Counted from the stretch's first letter, positions 48,932-57,646 are shown. The stretch: DNA of 64,000 bases from CAXTSE01 sp035554115 (GCA_035554115.1 DATMIW010000071.1:1-64000), one strand, 5' to 3'. Notes: generated by a model from the letters alone, not told the origin. Program-made: numbers and translations.

Positions 48932-49040
48932 CGCAGCCCCGCGGTGTCAGCCTGGACGCTTGCTGGGTTTTCGCTATACGGCTGGAGAGTCGGCGTACCG
49001 TTGTTTTCACCTGAATGTTTATGCAGGAAGGAACTCGACG

Positions 49041-49253
49041 ATGAGCGACCGTACAACCGCAGACCAGCGATGGGTGGCCTTTGGCCCGGCTGGAGCAATC
49101 GGATCCATTTCCCGATCTGAAGATGGATTCACCGTCCGACTACTCGACGACGCCGAGGCGCGCGGGACATACCCCAGCCTCGAAACGGCGAAAAGCGCGA
49201 TTCACGCGAGCATGCATCCGGGCGCTGATTGGCCAGAGTTCCGCGAACACTGA
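49041..49253 (+). CDS. Small conserved protein (70 aa)
   Basis: A 70-residue protein starting MSDRTTADQRWVAFGPAGAI, with a small sheet (GSISRSEDGFTVRLLDD) and a helix (YPSLETAKSAIHASMHPG) ending in WPEFREH. Similar short proteins are common in Microbacteriaceae, sometimes mislabelled methyltransferase although no SAM motif fits here. A ribosome site AGGAAGGAA precedes the ATG. Upstream of the single-stranded DNA-binding protein gene. Confidence 0.75.
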   Translation: MSDRTTADQRWVAFGPAGAIGSISRSEDGFTVRLLDDAEARGTYPSLETAKSAIHASMHPGADWPEFREH

Positions 49254-49349
49254 GGCGGCGTTCGCTCGGTCCTCCCCAAGCTGGGCAGTTTCGTGCTGTC
49301 CCCGTCTTGCTCGCATGGTGCCCCAGCCGCTCGGAATGGAACGCACCAT

Positions 49350-49380
49350 GGTGTCTCCGGCGCGCCGTGCCGGAGACACC
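49350..49380 (+). terminator. Perfect 12-bp stem hairpin upstream of ssb-like gene
   Basis: GGTGTCTCCGGC (49350-49361), loop GCGCCGT, GCCGGAGACACC (49369-49380). It ends 16 bp before the ssb-like ATG and just upstream of its ribosome site. There is no U-tract, so it may be a rho-aided terminator of the preceding gene or a regulatory structure in the ssb leader. Confidence 0.5.
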
Positions 49381-49396
49381 GCAGAGGAGTTCAGCA

Positions 49397-49912
49397 ATGT
49401 CCGACACCATCACCCTGACGGGAATCGTCGCAACAGTTCCCCGCCACCTCGTTACCGGAGAAGGCCTGCCGATCACGTCGTTCCGCATGGCGTCGACGCA
49501 GCGCAGATACGACCGCGCCCAGCAGAAATGGATCGACGGCGACACCAACTGGTTCACCGTCACCTCGTTCCGGCAGCTCGCGCTCAATGTCGCACCGTCG
49601 CTGCAGAAGGGGCAGCGGGTTCTTGTTGCAGGCCGGCTGCGCATCCGGGACTGGGAGGCGGGGGAGCGCTCGGGGACCAATGTGGAAATCGATGCGGATG
49701 CGATCGGCCACGACCTCAGCTGGGGAACCGCCTCGTTCACGCGCTCGACGACGGTCGTCGTCGCCGAGGCTGAGGCGGGTGCTGAAGCCTCTGGCGACGC
49801 GGCCTCCGAGGGATGGGCGACCCGCGAAGTTCCTGCTGGGCCCGCCGACTCAGCCGAGGACTCATCCCCGGCTGCTGTCCTCGCCGACGACACCATCCCG
49901 GTCCCGTTCTAG
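49397..49912 (+). CDS. ssb: Single-stranded DNA-binding protein
   Basis: A 171-residue OB-fold protein: ITLTGIVATVPRHLVTGEGL, PITSFRMASTQRRYDRAQQK, NWFTVTSFRQLALNVAPSLQ and GQRVLVAGRLRIRDWE are all SSB signatures. A flexible Ala/Glu-rich linker precedes the acidic tail ADDTIPVPF, a variant of the usual DDDIPF tip that binds repair enzymes. It binds single-stranded DNA and recruits repair proteins. Many actinobacteria carry two SSBs; this one is not in the rpsF-ssb-rpsR context, so it may be the accessory SsbB-type. The ribosome site GAGGAG is 8 nt upstream. Confidence 0.9.
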   Translation: MSDTITLTGIVATVPRHLVTGEGLPITSFRMASTQRRYDRAQQKWIDGDTNWFTVTSFRQLALNVAPSLQKGQRVLVAGRLRIRDWEAGERSGTNVEIDADAIGHDLSWGTASFTRSTTVVVAEAEAGAEASGDAASEGWATREVPAGPADSAEDSSPAAVLADDTIPVPF

Positions 49913-49974
49913 GCGGCGGCCTAGAATCGTTCACGTCGCGCTGCAGGCGCGGTCGTCGACGAAAGAGGATCCGG

Positions 49975-50469
49975 ATGACACCGCTCGGTTCCTCACGACG
50001 TGTGCGCCTCACACTCGCGGCTCTCATCGGCGTGGTGGCAGCGGCCTCCCTTGCTGCGTGTGGCCCGGCAGCGCCTGCTCCCGCGCCGACACGGACAGCA
50101 AGCGCGTCGGCACCACCCGGAACAAGCGCCACACCGAAACCGGCCAAGCTTGACCTCACCGGCAGCGCCGCCGACAACAAGGCGTATTTCGACAAGGTCA
50201 ACACGGCCCTCATCGACGCAGGTGGCACGCTCAACGGTCGCGCGTTCATCGACTCACTCGTTGCAGCCGGTTTCACCAAGACGGCGATGCAGCTGACACC
50301 TGACCGGACGGCAAGCAACAATGCAGCCGACAACATCGAGTTCTCGGTCAAAGTCAATGGCAGCTGTTTGCTGGGGCAGTGGGGAAACGTTGGCTACGCC
50401 AGCCTCGTCGCCGCCCCGATGGACGACGGCCGATGCCTGATCGGTACCACCCGTCCGATCGACTGGTGA
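49975..50469 (+). CDS. Lipoprotein, DUF6993-like
   Basis: A 164-residue lipoprotein. Signal and lipobox are LTLAALIGVVAAASLAACGP; a Pro/Ala/Thr-rich linker is followed by a compact C-terminal domain with LNGRAFIDSLVAAGFTKTAM and VNGSCLLGQWGNVGYASLVA, two conserved cysteines (GSCLLG and GRCLIG) probably forming a disulfide. This matches, from recall, DUF6993. It lies 33 bp before ettA but that gene has its own promoter. Confidence 0.78.
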   Translation: MTPLGSSRRVRLTLAALIGVVAAASLAACGPAAPAPAPTRTASASAPPGTSATPKPAKLDLTGSAADNKAYFDKVNTALIDAGGTLNGRAFIDSLVAAGFTKTAMQLTPDRTASNNAADNIEFSVKVNGSCLLGQWGNVGYASLVAAPMDDGRCLIGTTRPIDW

Positions 50470-50502
50470 TCCGGCTTCGGCGCGCGAAATAGACTGGGGC
50501 TC

Positions 50503-52185
50503 ATGGCCGAATACATCTACTCCATGGTCCGCGCGCGCAAATCCGTTGGAGAGAAGCTGATCCTCGACGACGTCACGATGTCGTTCCTGCCGGGAGCGAA
50601 GATCGGCATGGTCGGCCCCAACGGGGCGGGTAAGTCGACGATCATCAAGATCATGGCGGGCCTCGACACCCCCAGCAATGGCGAAGCCCGGCTCTCAGAC
50701 GGCTACACGGTCGGCATCCTCATGCAAGAGCCCGAGCTCGACGAGACCAAGACCGTTCTCGAGAACGTGCAAGAGGGAGTCGGCCCCATCATGGGCAAAC
50801 TCGCGCGCTTCAACGAGATCTCGCTCGCCATGGCCGAGCCCGACGCAGACTTCGATACCCTCCTGGCCGAGATGGGCACCCTGCAAGAAGAGATCGACGC
50901 CGCGAACGCATGGGACCTCGACTCACAGCTGGAACAGGCGATGGATGCGCTGCGCACCCCGCCCGGTGACGCCTCCGTCGTCAACCTGTCCGGTGGTGAG
51001 AAGCGGCGGGTGGCGCTGACCAAACTTCTGCTGTCGAAGCCCGACCTGCTGCTTCTCGATGAGCCCACCAACCACCTCGACGCTGAAAGCGTGCTCTGGC
51101 TCGAGCAGCACCTCAAGCAGTACGCGGGTGCCGTCATCGCGATCACCCACGACAGGTACTTCCTCGACAATGTCGCCGAATGGATCGCCGAAGTCGACCG
51201 TGGTCACCTCTACCCCTATGAAGGCAACTACTCGACCTACCTCGAGAAGAAGGCGGCGCGTCTCGAGATCCAGGGCAAGAAAGACCAGAAGCTCGCCAAA
51301 CGCCTCTCGGACGAACTCGAATGGGTGCGATCAAGCGCAAAAGGCCGCCAGACCAAGTCGAAGGCGCGCCTCGCCCGTTACGAAGAGATGGCATCCGAAG
51401 CCGAGCGCACGCGCAAGCTCGACTTTGAAGAGATCGTCATCCCGGCCGGCCCGCGCCTGGGATCCATCGTTATCGAGGCCAAGAAGTTGCAGAAAGGTTT
51501 CGACGGTCGCACCCTGATCGACGGACTCAGCTTCACGCTCCCGCCGAACGGCATCGTCGGTGTTATCGGCCCGAACGGCGTCGGCAAGTCGACCCTCTTC
51601 AAGACGATCGTCGGCATCGAGCAACTCGATGGTGGCGAGCTGAAGGTCGGCGAAACCGTGCAGATCAGCTACGTCGACCAGGATCGCGGCGGAATCGACC
51701 CCAATAAGACGCTGTGGGAGGTCGTCTCCGACGGGCTCGACATCATCGTTGCGGGCAAGGTCGAGATCCCGTCACGGGCCTACGTCTCGAAGTTTGGATT
51801 CAAGGGGCCGGACCAGCAGAAAAAAGCCGGTGTGCTGTCCGGTGGTGAGCGCAACCGCCTCAACCTCGCGCTCACTTTGAAGCAGGCGGGCAACCTACTG
51901 CTGCTCGACGAACCGACCAACGACCTCGACATCGAAACCCTGTCGAGCCTCGAGAACGCGCTGCTCGAATTCCCCGGTTGCGCGGTGGTCATCACCCACG
52001 ACCGCTGGTTCCTCGACCGGATCGCGACGCACATCCTGGCCTATGAGGGCACAGAAGAGAACCCGGCGAACTGGTACTGGTTCGAGGGCAACTTCGAAGC
52101 CTACGAAGAGAACAAGGTTGCCCGTCTCGGCGCCGACGCTGCCAAGCCGCACCGCTCGGTGTACCGCAAGCTCACGAGGGATTGA
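50503..52185 (+). CDS. ettA: Energy-dependent translational throttle protein EttA (ABC-F)
   Basis: A 560-residue ABC-F ATPase, typical EttA length. Domain 1: GPNGAGKSTIIKIM, LSGGEKRRVALTK, LLLLDEPTNHLD; an arm and linker region (KKAARLEIQGKKDQKLAKRL) contacts the ribosome L1 side; domain 2: GPNGVGKSTLFKTI, LSGGERNRLNLAL, LLLLDEPTNDLD. It binds the ribosomal E site and gates translation by ATP/ADP ratio. Leaderless -10 TAGACT lies 7 nt before the ATG. The thioesterase gene follows directly. Confidence 0.96.
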   Translation: MAEYIYSMVRARKSVGEKLILDDVTMSFLPGAKIGMVGPNGAGKSTIIKIMAGLDTPSNGEARLSDGYTVGILMQEPELDETKTVLENVQEGVGPIMGKLARFNEISLAMAEPDADFDTLLAEMGTLQEEIDAANAWDLDSQLEQAMDALRTPPGDASVVNLSGGEKRRVALTKLLLSKPDLLLLDEPTNHLDAESVLWLEQHLKQYAGAVIAITHDRYFLDNVAEWIAEVDRGHLYPYEGNYSTYLEKKAARLEIQGKKDQKLAKRLSDELEWVRSSAKGRQTKSKARLARYEEMASEAERTRKLDFEEIVIPAGPRLGSIVIEAKKLQKGFDGRTLIDGLSFTLPPNGIVGVIGPNGVGKSTLFKTIVGIEQLDGGELKVGETVQISYVDQDRGGIDPNKTLWEVVSDGLDIIVAGKVEIPSRAYVSKFGFKGPDQQKKAGVLSGGERNRLNLALTLKQAGNLLLLDEPTNDLDIETLSSLENALLEFPGCAVVITHDRWFLDRIATHILAYEGTEENPANWYWFEGNFEAYEENKVARLGADAAKPHRSVYRKLTRD

Positions 52186-52187
52186 TC

Positions 52188-52682
52188 ATGTCCCGCATTC
52201 ACGTTCCGATCCGGCTGCGCTGGAGCGACTTGGATGCCTACGGGCACGTCAACAACGCTGCGATGCTGACCCTTCTCGAAGAGTCGCGCATCTCGGTTTT
52301 CTGGGGGAGCGGTGACCTGCGGGTCGATGGCGTGAACGACGCGGACACTCCGGTCGCCGACATGGGTGCCGCGAGCACCATCACCCTGGTCGCCCGGCAA
52401 GAGGTCGAATATTTGGCGCCGATCCCGTATCTGCGCGAGCCCCTCGACGTGGAACTGTGGATCGGGCGCCTCGGTGGTGCAAGCCTCGACGTCTGCTACG
52501 AAGTGCGCTCGCCGCTCGAAGGAGACGCGAGCCACGGCCCGCAGACCGTCTTCGCAAAGGCGTCAACCACCGTGGTACTCGTGGATACGGCAACCGGTAA
52601 GCCACGCCGGATCACCGACCGCGAGCGGGCGGCCTGGGGAGAGTACCTGGAAGCACCTGTCGCATTCACGAAACGTCCGTAG
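52188..52682 (+). CDS. Acyl-CoA thioesterase, 4HBT hotdog fold
   Basis: A 164-residue hotdog-fold thioesterase: VPIRLRWSDLDAYGHVNNAA with the catalytic Asp of the 4HBT family, and VEYLAPIPYLREPLDVELWI. It hydrolyses acyl-CoA or acyl carrier thioesters. ATG 52188 has GAGGG 8 nt upstream; a TTG start at 52182 overlapping the ettA stop as TTGA is an alternative. It is cotranscribed with ettA; the link is conserved in actinobacteria but not explained. Confidence 0.88.
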   Translation: MSRIHVPIRLRWSDLDAYGHVNNAAMLTLLEESRISVFWGSGDLRVDGVNDADTPVADMGAASTITLVARQEVEYLAPIPYLREPLDVELWIGRLGGASLDVCYEVRSPLEGDASHGPQTVFAKASTTVVLVDTATGKPRRITDRERAAWGEYLEAPVAFTKRP

Positions 52683-52728
52683 CCCAGCGCGTTCGTCGCG
52701 TCACGCACGTTCGTAGCGCTACACGACG

Positions 52729-53598
52729 TTACGGCGCAGGAACCCGCATCATTCCCTCCTGCGCGACACTCGCGAGCAGGCGTCCGCTGCGGTCGTAAAT
52801 GCGGCCGAAGGTCAGCCCGCGTCCGCCTATCGCGTTTGGCGACTCCTGAACATAGAGCACCCATTCGTCGACGCGTCCGTCACGGTGCCACCACATAGCG
52901 TGATCGAGGCTTGCGCCTTTGATGCCGGGGGTGGCCCACGAGACCCCGTGCCGACGCAGAATCGGTTCCAAAATGGTGTGGTCGCTCGCGTAGGCGAGGG
53001 CAGCTCGGTGCAGATTGGGGTCATCGGGCAGTCGGCCGACGGCGCGCATCCAAATGGCCTGATGCGCGACCTTCTCGTCCGCAGCTTGCAGGTAGATCGG
53101 CGCGTCAATATGGCGGATGTCGAAAGCCCGCTCCGTTGCCCAAAAGCGTGCCACGGGATTGTCGATCCCGCCGAGGATGTCGGCGGTGCTGGGGAGCGAA
53201 TCCGGGTCGGGCAGGCCGGCGGGCATGTCGATCTGGTGCTCGAGGCCCTCGTCCCGATCTTGGAACGACGCAATCATCGACAGGATTGGGAGACCGCCCT
53301 GGTACGCCTGCGTGCGCCGGGTGGAGAAGGATCTGCCGTCGTGGATGCGGTCGACCGAGAAGGTGATCGGCTGCTCGGCGTCGCCCGGTCGCAGGAAGTA
53401 GCCGTGCATGGAGTGCACGACGCGGTCCTCGGCTGTTGTGCGCATGGCCGCGATAAGTGATTGCGCGAGGACCTGCCCGCCGAATACGCGGCCGCCGGGC
53501 ATCCGCTGACTGGGCCCCGTGAAGATGTCTTCGGAGGTGCGGGCCCCCGTGTCGGCGAGGTCGAGCGCTGCTAAAAGGCCGTCAAGGGGGCTGCTCAT
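52729..53598 (-). CDS. tesB: Acyl-CoA thioesterase II
   Basis: A 289-residue double-hotdog thioesterase (TesB). GGRVFGGQVLAQSLIAAMRT at the N-terminal half, VVHSMHGYFLRPGDAEQPI with the catalytic region, and LDHAMWWHRDGRVDEWVLYV near the C-terminus (active-site Asp and Gln/Thr region). It hydrolyses a broad range of acyl-CoAs. The leaderless -10 TAAACT is 7 nt before ATG 53596-53598. It is divergent from the next gene with only 23 bp between starts. Confidence 0.93.
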   Translation of the reverse strand: MSSPLDGLLAALDLADTGARTSEDIFTGPSQRMPGGRVFGGQVLAQSLIAAMRTTAEDRVVHSMHGYFLRPGDAEQPITFSVDRIHDGRSFSTRRTQAYQGGLPILSMIASFQDRDEGLEHQIDMPAGLPDPDSLPSTADILGGIDNPVARFWATERAFDIRHIDAPIYLQAADEKVAHQAIWMRAVGRLPDDPNLHRAALAYASDHTILEPILRRHGVSWATPGIKGASLDHAMWWHRDGRVDEWVLYVQESPNAIGGRGLTFGRIYDRSGRLLASVAQEGMMRVPAP

Positions 53599-53621
53599 GG
53601 GCTGTAGTTTAGGGAGCACAT

Positions 53622-54311
53622 ATGAGCAGCCTCTTCACCCTCGCCGATTCTCCAGCTCTCGATGACCTGCAGGTCTACTTGTCGCGCGCCGCACGGGTCG
53701 AAGAAGGGTCCGTTCGGCTGATCGCTGGAGGCGGGGTTCTCGCCGTCTATACGGCGATCCTGTACCCGGCGGGGCTGCTCGACGAGAGTCCAACAGTTCT
53801 GGGGCTGCGCACTGTCGCCCTCGCCAAGACCGACGACAAGCACACCGCTTTCGATGCGGTCGTGCCGATCCGCTCTCTGCTGCAGCGGCTTGAGCGAGCG
53901 CAGACGCAGCGACTCGACACCCCCGAGGCCCCGGTGACAATTTCGCTGCCGATCGAGGTGAATACCGTCACGTGGGCCGCCATCTCACCCCCGAAGGGCG
54001 GATGGCTCGCACTCGACGGCACGAACGACGCGATTCTCGACGCGGCTGCGCGCAACGGTATCGACGAGGTGTCCACGGCAGTGCCCGAGGGAGCCGGAGA
54101 GCAGATCGTGCGAAAAGTGCGGTCTGAGATCTGGGGTCGGCCCATTGCCGGGCTCGAACATGTGCCGGCAGGCGCAGGTTTCGCCGCGCTGAGCCTGGGT
54201 TTTCTCGGCGACGAGACGGTGCGGATTTACGAAACCGGCCCGTGGACCCGCCTCACAACCGAGCGCGGTCACGTCCTTGTGAAACGCAAAGCCTGGACGC
54301 TGTCGCGCTAA
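53622..54311 (+). CDS. Conserved hypothetical protein (229 aa)
   Basis: A 229-residue cytoplasmic protein with SSLFTLADSPALDDLQVYLS, ALRTVALAKTDDK-like GLRTVALAKTDDKHTAFDAV and a C-terminal VRKVRSEIWGRPIAGLEHVP. Homologues appear widespread in actinobacteria, without a defined role. A ribosome site (GGGAG) is 7 nt upstream. Its promoter must share the 23-bp gap with the tesB promoter. Confidence 0.8.
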   Translation: MSSLFTLADSPALDDLQVYLSRAARVEEGSVRLIAGGGVLAVYTAILYPAGLLDESPTVLGLRTVALAKTDDKHTAFDAVVPIRSLLQRLERAQTQRLDTPEAPVTISLPIEVNTVTWAAISPPKGGWLALDGTNDAILDAAARNGIDEVSTAVPEGAGEQIVRKVRSEIWGRPIAGLEHVPAGAGFAALSLGFLGDETVRIYETGPWTRLTTERGHVLVKRKAWTLSR

Positions 54312-54368
54312 CAAGGCCGACGCGCGAAACGGCACCGGAAACGGCCCGGACAGTCCGGGATCTCCTGG

Positions 54369-55889
54369 CTAAGAACGCCGAGCGGCTTTCTCTTCGGCAT
54401 GCGCCTGGACGCGGATCTCACGCAGTGCGGCGGCCTCTTCTGCCGAGTCGCCGGCCGCGAGATCCTGATAGGTGCGCGGTCGGAACCTGCGAATCCATAC
54501 GCCGAAACCGATTCCACTCACCAGCACGATCAGTACCACCCACGGCAGGAAGCCTGTCCACCCTTCCTGCGACCCGGTGATGTAGCTGAATCCGGTGATC
54601 TGCACGATGAGTGCCCCCAGGAGCAGAACTGACGCGATCGCCGGGGCAATCAATGTCGTCCAGAGGTTTCGCTCCGATCGAGGCAGGCGCTGGAAGTACG
54701 CGATCACGGCGATCGACGCGGTCAACATCAACACTGTGCTGCACAGTGCTCCGATGCCGAACGCGACAGACGACACCTGGGTAAGCGGGTCGAGTCCGAT
54801 CAGCGAGGCACCAAAAATGACAACCAAGGCGAGGGCGAGCAGCGTAATGATGGCGGCGCCGGGCGAGCGGAAGCGGTTGCTGCGCGCGAGGTAGCGCGGC
54901 AGCAGGTCTTCGGCGGCGAGGGTGCGCAGATAGCGAGACATGAAGTTCACGATCGAGATCTCAATTGCGAGGATCGACATCAGGGTGCCGACCGAGAAGA
55001 TGAAGAGTCCGAACGGCCCCAGATAGTCGCTTACTGTCGCGAAGACGAAGCCGCCGATGCCGATCTCGGCTACTTTCGCCTGCATTCCTTCGATTCCTGT
55101 CGTGGACGTGAGAGCCCACGTGGCGAGAAAGAACGTGGCAGTGACGACGATCACTGCTGCATAGAGCGCGCGGGGCACGGTGCGTGAGGGGTTCTTTGCC
55201 TCGGGCGAGTACATCGCGCCGGCTTCGAAGCCCTGGTAGCAGAGGAACGCGAAGATAAACGCGACAGAAACCTGGCCGACGGTCAGCACATGAGGGGAGA
55301 GCGCTTCAATCGGGAAAGCGCCGGCACCCTTGGAGACGATGATCGAGATGATCAGGATTGTCACGACGGTGACCTCGATGATCACGATGATGAACACGAT
55401 ACCGGCACTGAGGTCGATGCCGAGATAGCTCAGGGTTCCGACGACCGCGACGGAGATCAGCAGCAGGATCTGCCAGGCGATTGTGACCCCGAAAAGCTGT
55501 TGGATCATTCCCTGAATCAGCACGGCATTGATGGCGAAGGCCCCAATGAGCCCTAGCGGGTATGCCAATGCGGCAATCATGGCCGCTCCGACTCCGATCG
55601 GACGCCCGAGTCCGCGCGAAATGTAGTTGTAGAAGGCTCCGGGACGCGAGATGCGCTGGGCCATCTTCACGTAGCCAACGATGAAGAGCAGAACCACAAG
55701 ACCCGCGGCGAGGAAGGTCAGACCGAGCGAGGGCCCTCCCAATGCGAGGCCCAGCGGAATGGTTCCTACCAGCACCGCGAGCGGGGTGGCGGCGCCGACG
55801 ATGAGGCCGACTATGTGCGGTGTGTTCAGCGTGCGATTGGCGTCACGCGCCTGTGCTGTGGTGTCGGTAGGCGCAATCTGATCGGCCAT
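54369..55889 (-). CDS. APC family amino acid permease
   Basis: A 506-residue polytopic permease with about 12 spans. GLIVGAATPLAVLVGTIPLG, RPGAFYNYISRGLGRPIGVG and CYQGFEAGAMYSPEAKNPSR are hallmarks of the APC (AA_permease_2) family, importing amino acids, polyamines or ethanolamine. The C-terminal tail is charged. AAAGGAGA is 6 nt before the ATG. Upstream are two spaced inverted repeats that may be operators. It is monocistronic. Confidence 0.88.
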   Translation of the reverse strand: MADQIAPTDTTAQARDANRTLNTPHIVGLIVGAATPLAVLVGTIPLGLALGGPSLGLTFLAAGLVVLLFIVGYVKMAQRISRPGAFYNYISRGLGRPIGVGAAMIAALAYPLGLIGAFAINAVLIQGMIQQLFGVTIAWQILLLISVAVVGTLSYLGIDLSAGIVFIIVIIEVTVVTILIISIIVSKGAGAFPIEALSPHVLTVGQVSVAFIFAFLCYQGFEAGAMYSPEAKNPSRTVPRALYAAVIVVTATFFLATWALTSTTGIEGMQAKVAEIGIGGFVFATVSDYLGPFGLFIFSVGTLMSILAIEISIVNFMSRYLRTLAAEDLLPRYLARSNRFRSPGAAIITLLALALVVIFGASLIGLDPLTQVSSVAFGIGALCSTVLMLTASIAVIAYFQRLPRSERNLWTTLIAPAIASVLLLGALIVQITGFSYITGSQEGWTGFLPWVVLIVLVSGIGFGVWIRRFRPRTYQDLAAGDSAEEAAALREIRVQAHAEEKAARRS

Positions 55890-55958
55890 GACGAGTCTCC
55901 TTTGAGCGGCCTGAGTGCTGGCGGGGAACAAGTTCCTCGACTGCCCCGGTGGTATCGC

Positions 55959-56032
55959 GTCCGTTTATCGGACACATGAGCCCGAAAAAACATCCGCCGG
56001 CACAACAATATCAGAACACGCAGTTCTAATAT
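55959..56032. promoter_or_regulatory. Two inverted repeats upstream of the APC permease gene
   Basis: GTCCG-TTTAT-CGGAC (55959-55973) and ATAT-C-AGAAC-ACGCA-GTTCT-A-ATAT (56008-56032). Both are near-perfect and lie in the 202-bp AT-rich gap between the permease start and the globin stop; they may be operators, or the second a terminator of the globin operon. Confidence 0.45.
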
Positions 56033-56091
56033 CGAATTCTGCAGGGCATTACGCAGCACGATCACCCGCGCTGACGAGGCGATGGCTGCCG

Positions 56092-56520
56092 TTAGCTGCT
56101 TTCGGGCGAGTTGACCATCGCGTGCGCCGCACGTTCGAGGTAGTCCCACAGCATTGCCTCGTGCAGGGGACTGAGATCGAGGGTGTCCACCGCGGCGCGC
56201 ATGTGATGCAGCCAGTGATCGCGGGCGGTTGGGGTCACCGCAAAGGGCATGTGGCGGATGCGTAGCCGCGGGTGCCCGCGCTGCTCGCTATAGGTGCCGG
56301 GCCCGCCCCAATACTGTTCGAGGAATCCGGTCAGCCGTTGGATCGCGCCCTCGAGATCGGGCTGCTCGGGATACATCGGCAGCAGAACTTCGTCCGTGCG
56401 CACGCCGTCGTAGAACGCGCGAACGAGCTTTTCGAAGGTGGCTCGGCCGCCAACCGCGGCCCAGAACGAACCGCCGACGGGTTCTCCGCCTTGCCCCATC
56501 CGCAGAGTGAGGTCGCTCAT
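56092..56520 (-). CDS. glbO: Group II truncated haemoglobin
   Basis: A 142-residue truncated haemoglobin (GlbO type): FWAAVGGRATFEKLVRAFYD with the B/C helix aromatic residues, RLTGFLEQYWGGPGTYSEQR, HPRLRIRHMPFAVTPTARDH including the proximal His, and WLHHMRAAVDTLDL. It binds oxygen or NO and may act in redox protection. It follows the mechanosensitive channel gene with a 4-bp ATGA overlap. Confidence 0.94.
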   Translation of the reverse strand: MSDLTLRMGQGGEPVGGSFWAAVGGRATFEKLVRAFYDGVRTDEVLLPMYPEQPDLEGAIQRLTGFLEQYWGGPGTYSEQRGHPRLRIRHMPFAVTPTARDHWLHHMRAAVDTLDLSPLHEAMLWDYLERAAHAMVNSPESS

Positions 56521-57599
56521 TCGCTGCTCTCTTCGGTGCCGAATGCCCGACCGGGGTCTTTCGGGGGTGCGGGAACCTCACTGATCGGCACGCGCGTGGT
56601 CGAGGCTGCAGGTTTTTTCGACGCCGGCGCCTGAGTGGGCACCTTGTCGGTCTTGGGCGGACGAGCTCCGCGCACGGAGGCGGACCCCTCGTATCCCGCG
56701 AGAACTATCGAGTTGAGTTTGGGCAGCTTGACGCCGATGTCGTCGAGTCCGCGCTTAAGCCGCCCGCGAAGCTCGCGCGCCACATCGTCTTTTGAACCGG
56801 AACGGGTTTTGACGACCAAGCGGATCACAATGGCTTCGGCCGAGATCGACTCGATCCCCCAGATTTCGGGCTTCTCGAGAATGAGGCGCTTCCATTTGCT
56901 TTCGTCACGCATCGCGACGGCCGTGTGCAGCATCCGCTCTTGCACCTGGTCGACGTCTGCGTCATAAGGGATCGAGAGGTCGATGATCACGCGCGACCAC
57001 CCCTGCGACAGATTGCCTACTCGCAGGATCTCGCCGTTGCGCACCGACCAGAGGGTGCCGTTGACGTCGCGGATCTGGGTGATCCGGATGCCAACCGCCT
57101 CGACAACGCCCGTCGCCGGTCCCAGGTCGACAACATCGCCCACGCCCAACTGGTCTTCGGCCACCATGAACAGCCCGTTCAGGACATCTTTGACGAGGTT
57201 CTGGGCGCCGAAGCCGAGACCGGCGCCGAGCGCCGCGGTGATGAGAGAGAACGCAGCCGTCGCCTCGGGCGCAACAATCGACACGATGAGGACCAGAGAG
57301 CAGATCACGACCGCCGTCGTGACGACACTGCTGAACACGCCGCCGAGGGCCCGTGTGCGCTGCACGATGCGGACCGCCTGAAGCGGCGACGCCATGAGCG
57401 CCTGGGTGTCGTCGACATTCTGCTTTTTCTTAATGCCGGTGACGACCCGGTTGACGACGCGTCGGATAAGGAATTGCAAGATGACGCGGACGAGGATCGC
57501 ACCCAGAATGATCACCAGCACCTGGAGGGGTTTACCCCATGGTGATGTAAAAAACGCGTCCAGGGACGCAAAGAAGGCGCCGGGGCTGCTGAAATCCAT
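56517..57599 (-). CDS. MscS family mechanosensitive channel
   Basis: A 360-residue protein with three N-terminal membrane spans (about 20-42, 90-112 and 117-140), the last with the pore-lining LITAALGAGLGFGAQNLVKD pattern typical of MscS. The cytoplasmic beta domain follows (GVGDVVDLGPATGVVEAVGI, EAIVIRLVVKTRSG), then a Pro/Lys-rich C-terminal tail. It releases solutes on hypoosmotic shock. The globin gene overlaps its stop. Confidence 0.92.
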   Translation of the reverse strand: MDFSSPGAFFASLDAFFTSPWGKPLQVLVIILGAILVRVILQFLIRRVVNRVVTGIKKKQNVDDTQALMASPLQAVRIVQRTRALGGVFSSVVTTAVVICSLVLIVSIVAPEATAAFSLITAALGAGLGFGAQNLVKDVLNGLFMVAEDQLGVGDVVDLGPATGVVEAVGIRITQIRDVNGTLWSVRNGEILRVGNLSQGWSRVIIDLSIPYDADVDQVQERMLHTAVAMRDESKWKRLILEKPEIWGIESISAEAIVIRLVVKTRSGSKDDVARELRGRLKRGLDDIGVKLPKLNSIVLAGYEGSASVRGARPPKTDKVPTQAPASKKPAASTTRVPISEVPAPPKDPGRAFGTEESSE

Positions 57600-57646
57600 A
57601 GTGCCCTGAGCCTACCGAGGCTCGGCTGGAAGAGCCGGAGAGCCGC

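Noticed and set aside
52182..52187. TTG start for the thioesterase overlapping the ettA stop
   Set aside because: The ATG six bases later has the better ribosome-site spacing and the family-like N-terminus, although the TTG cannot be excluded.
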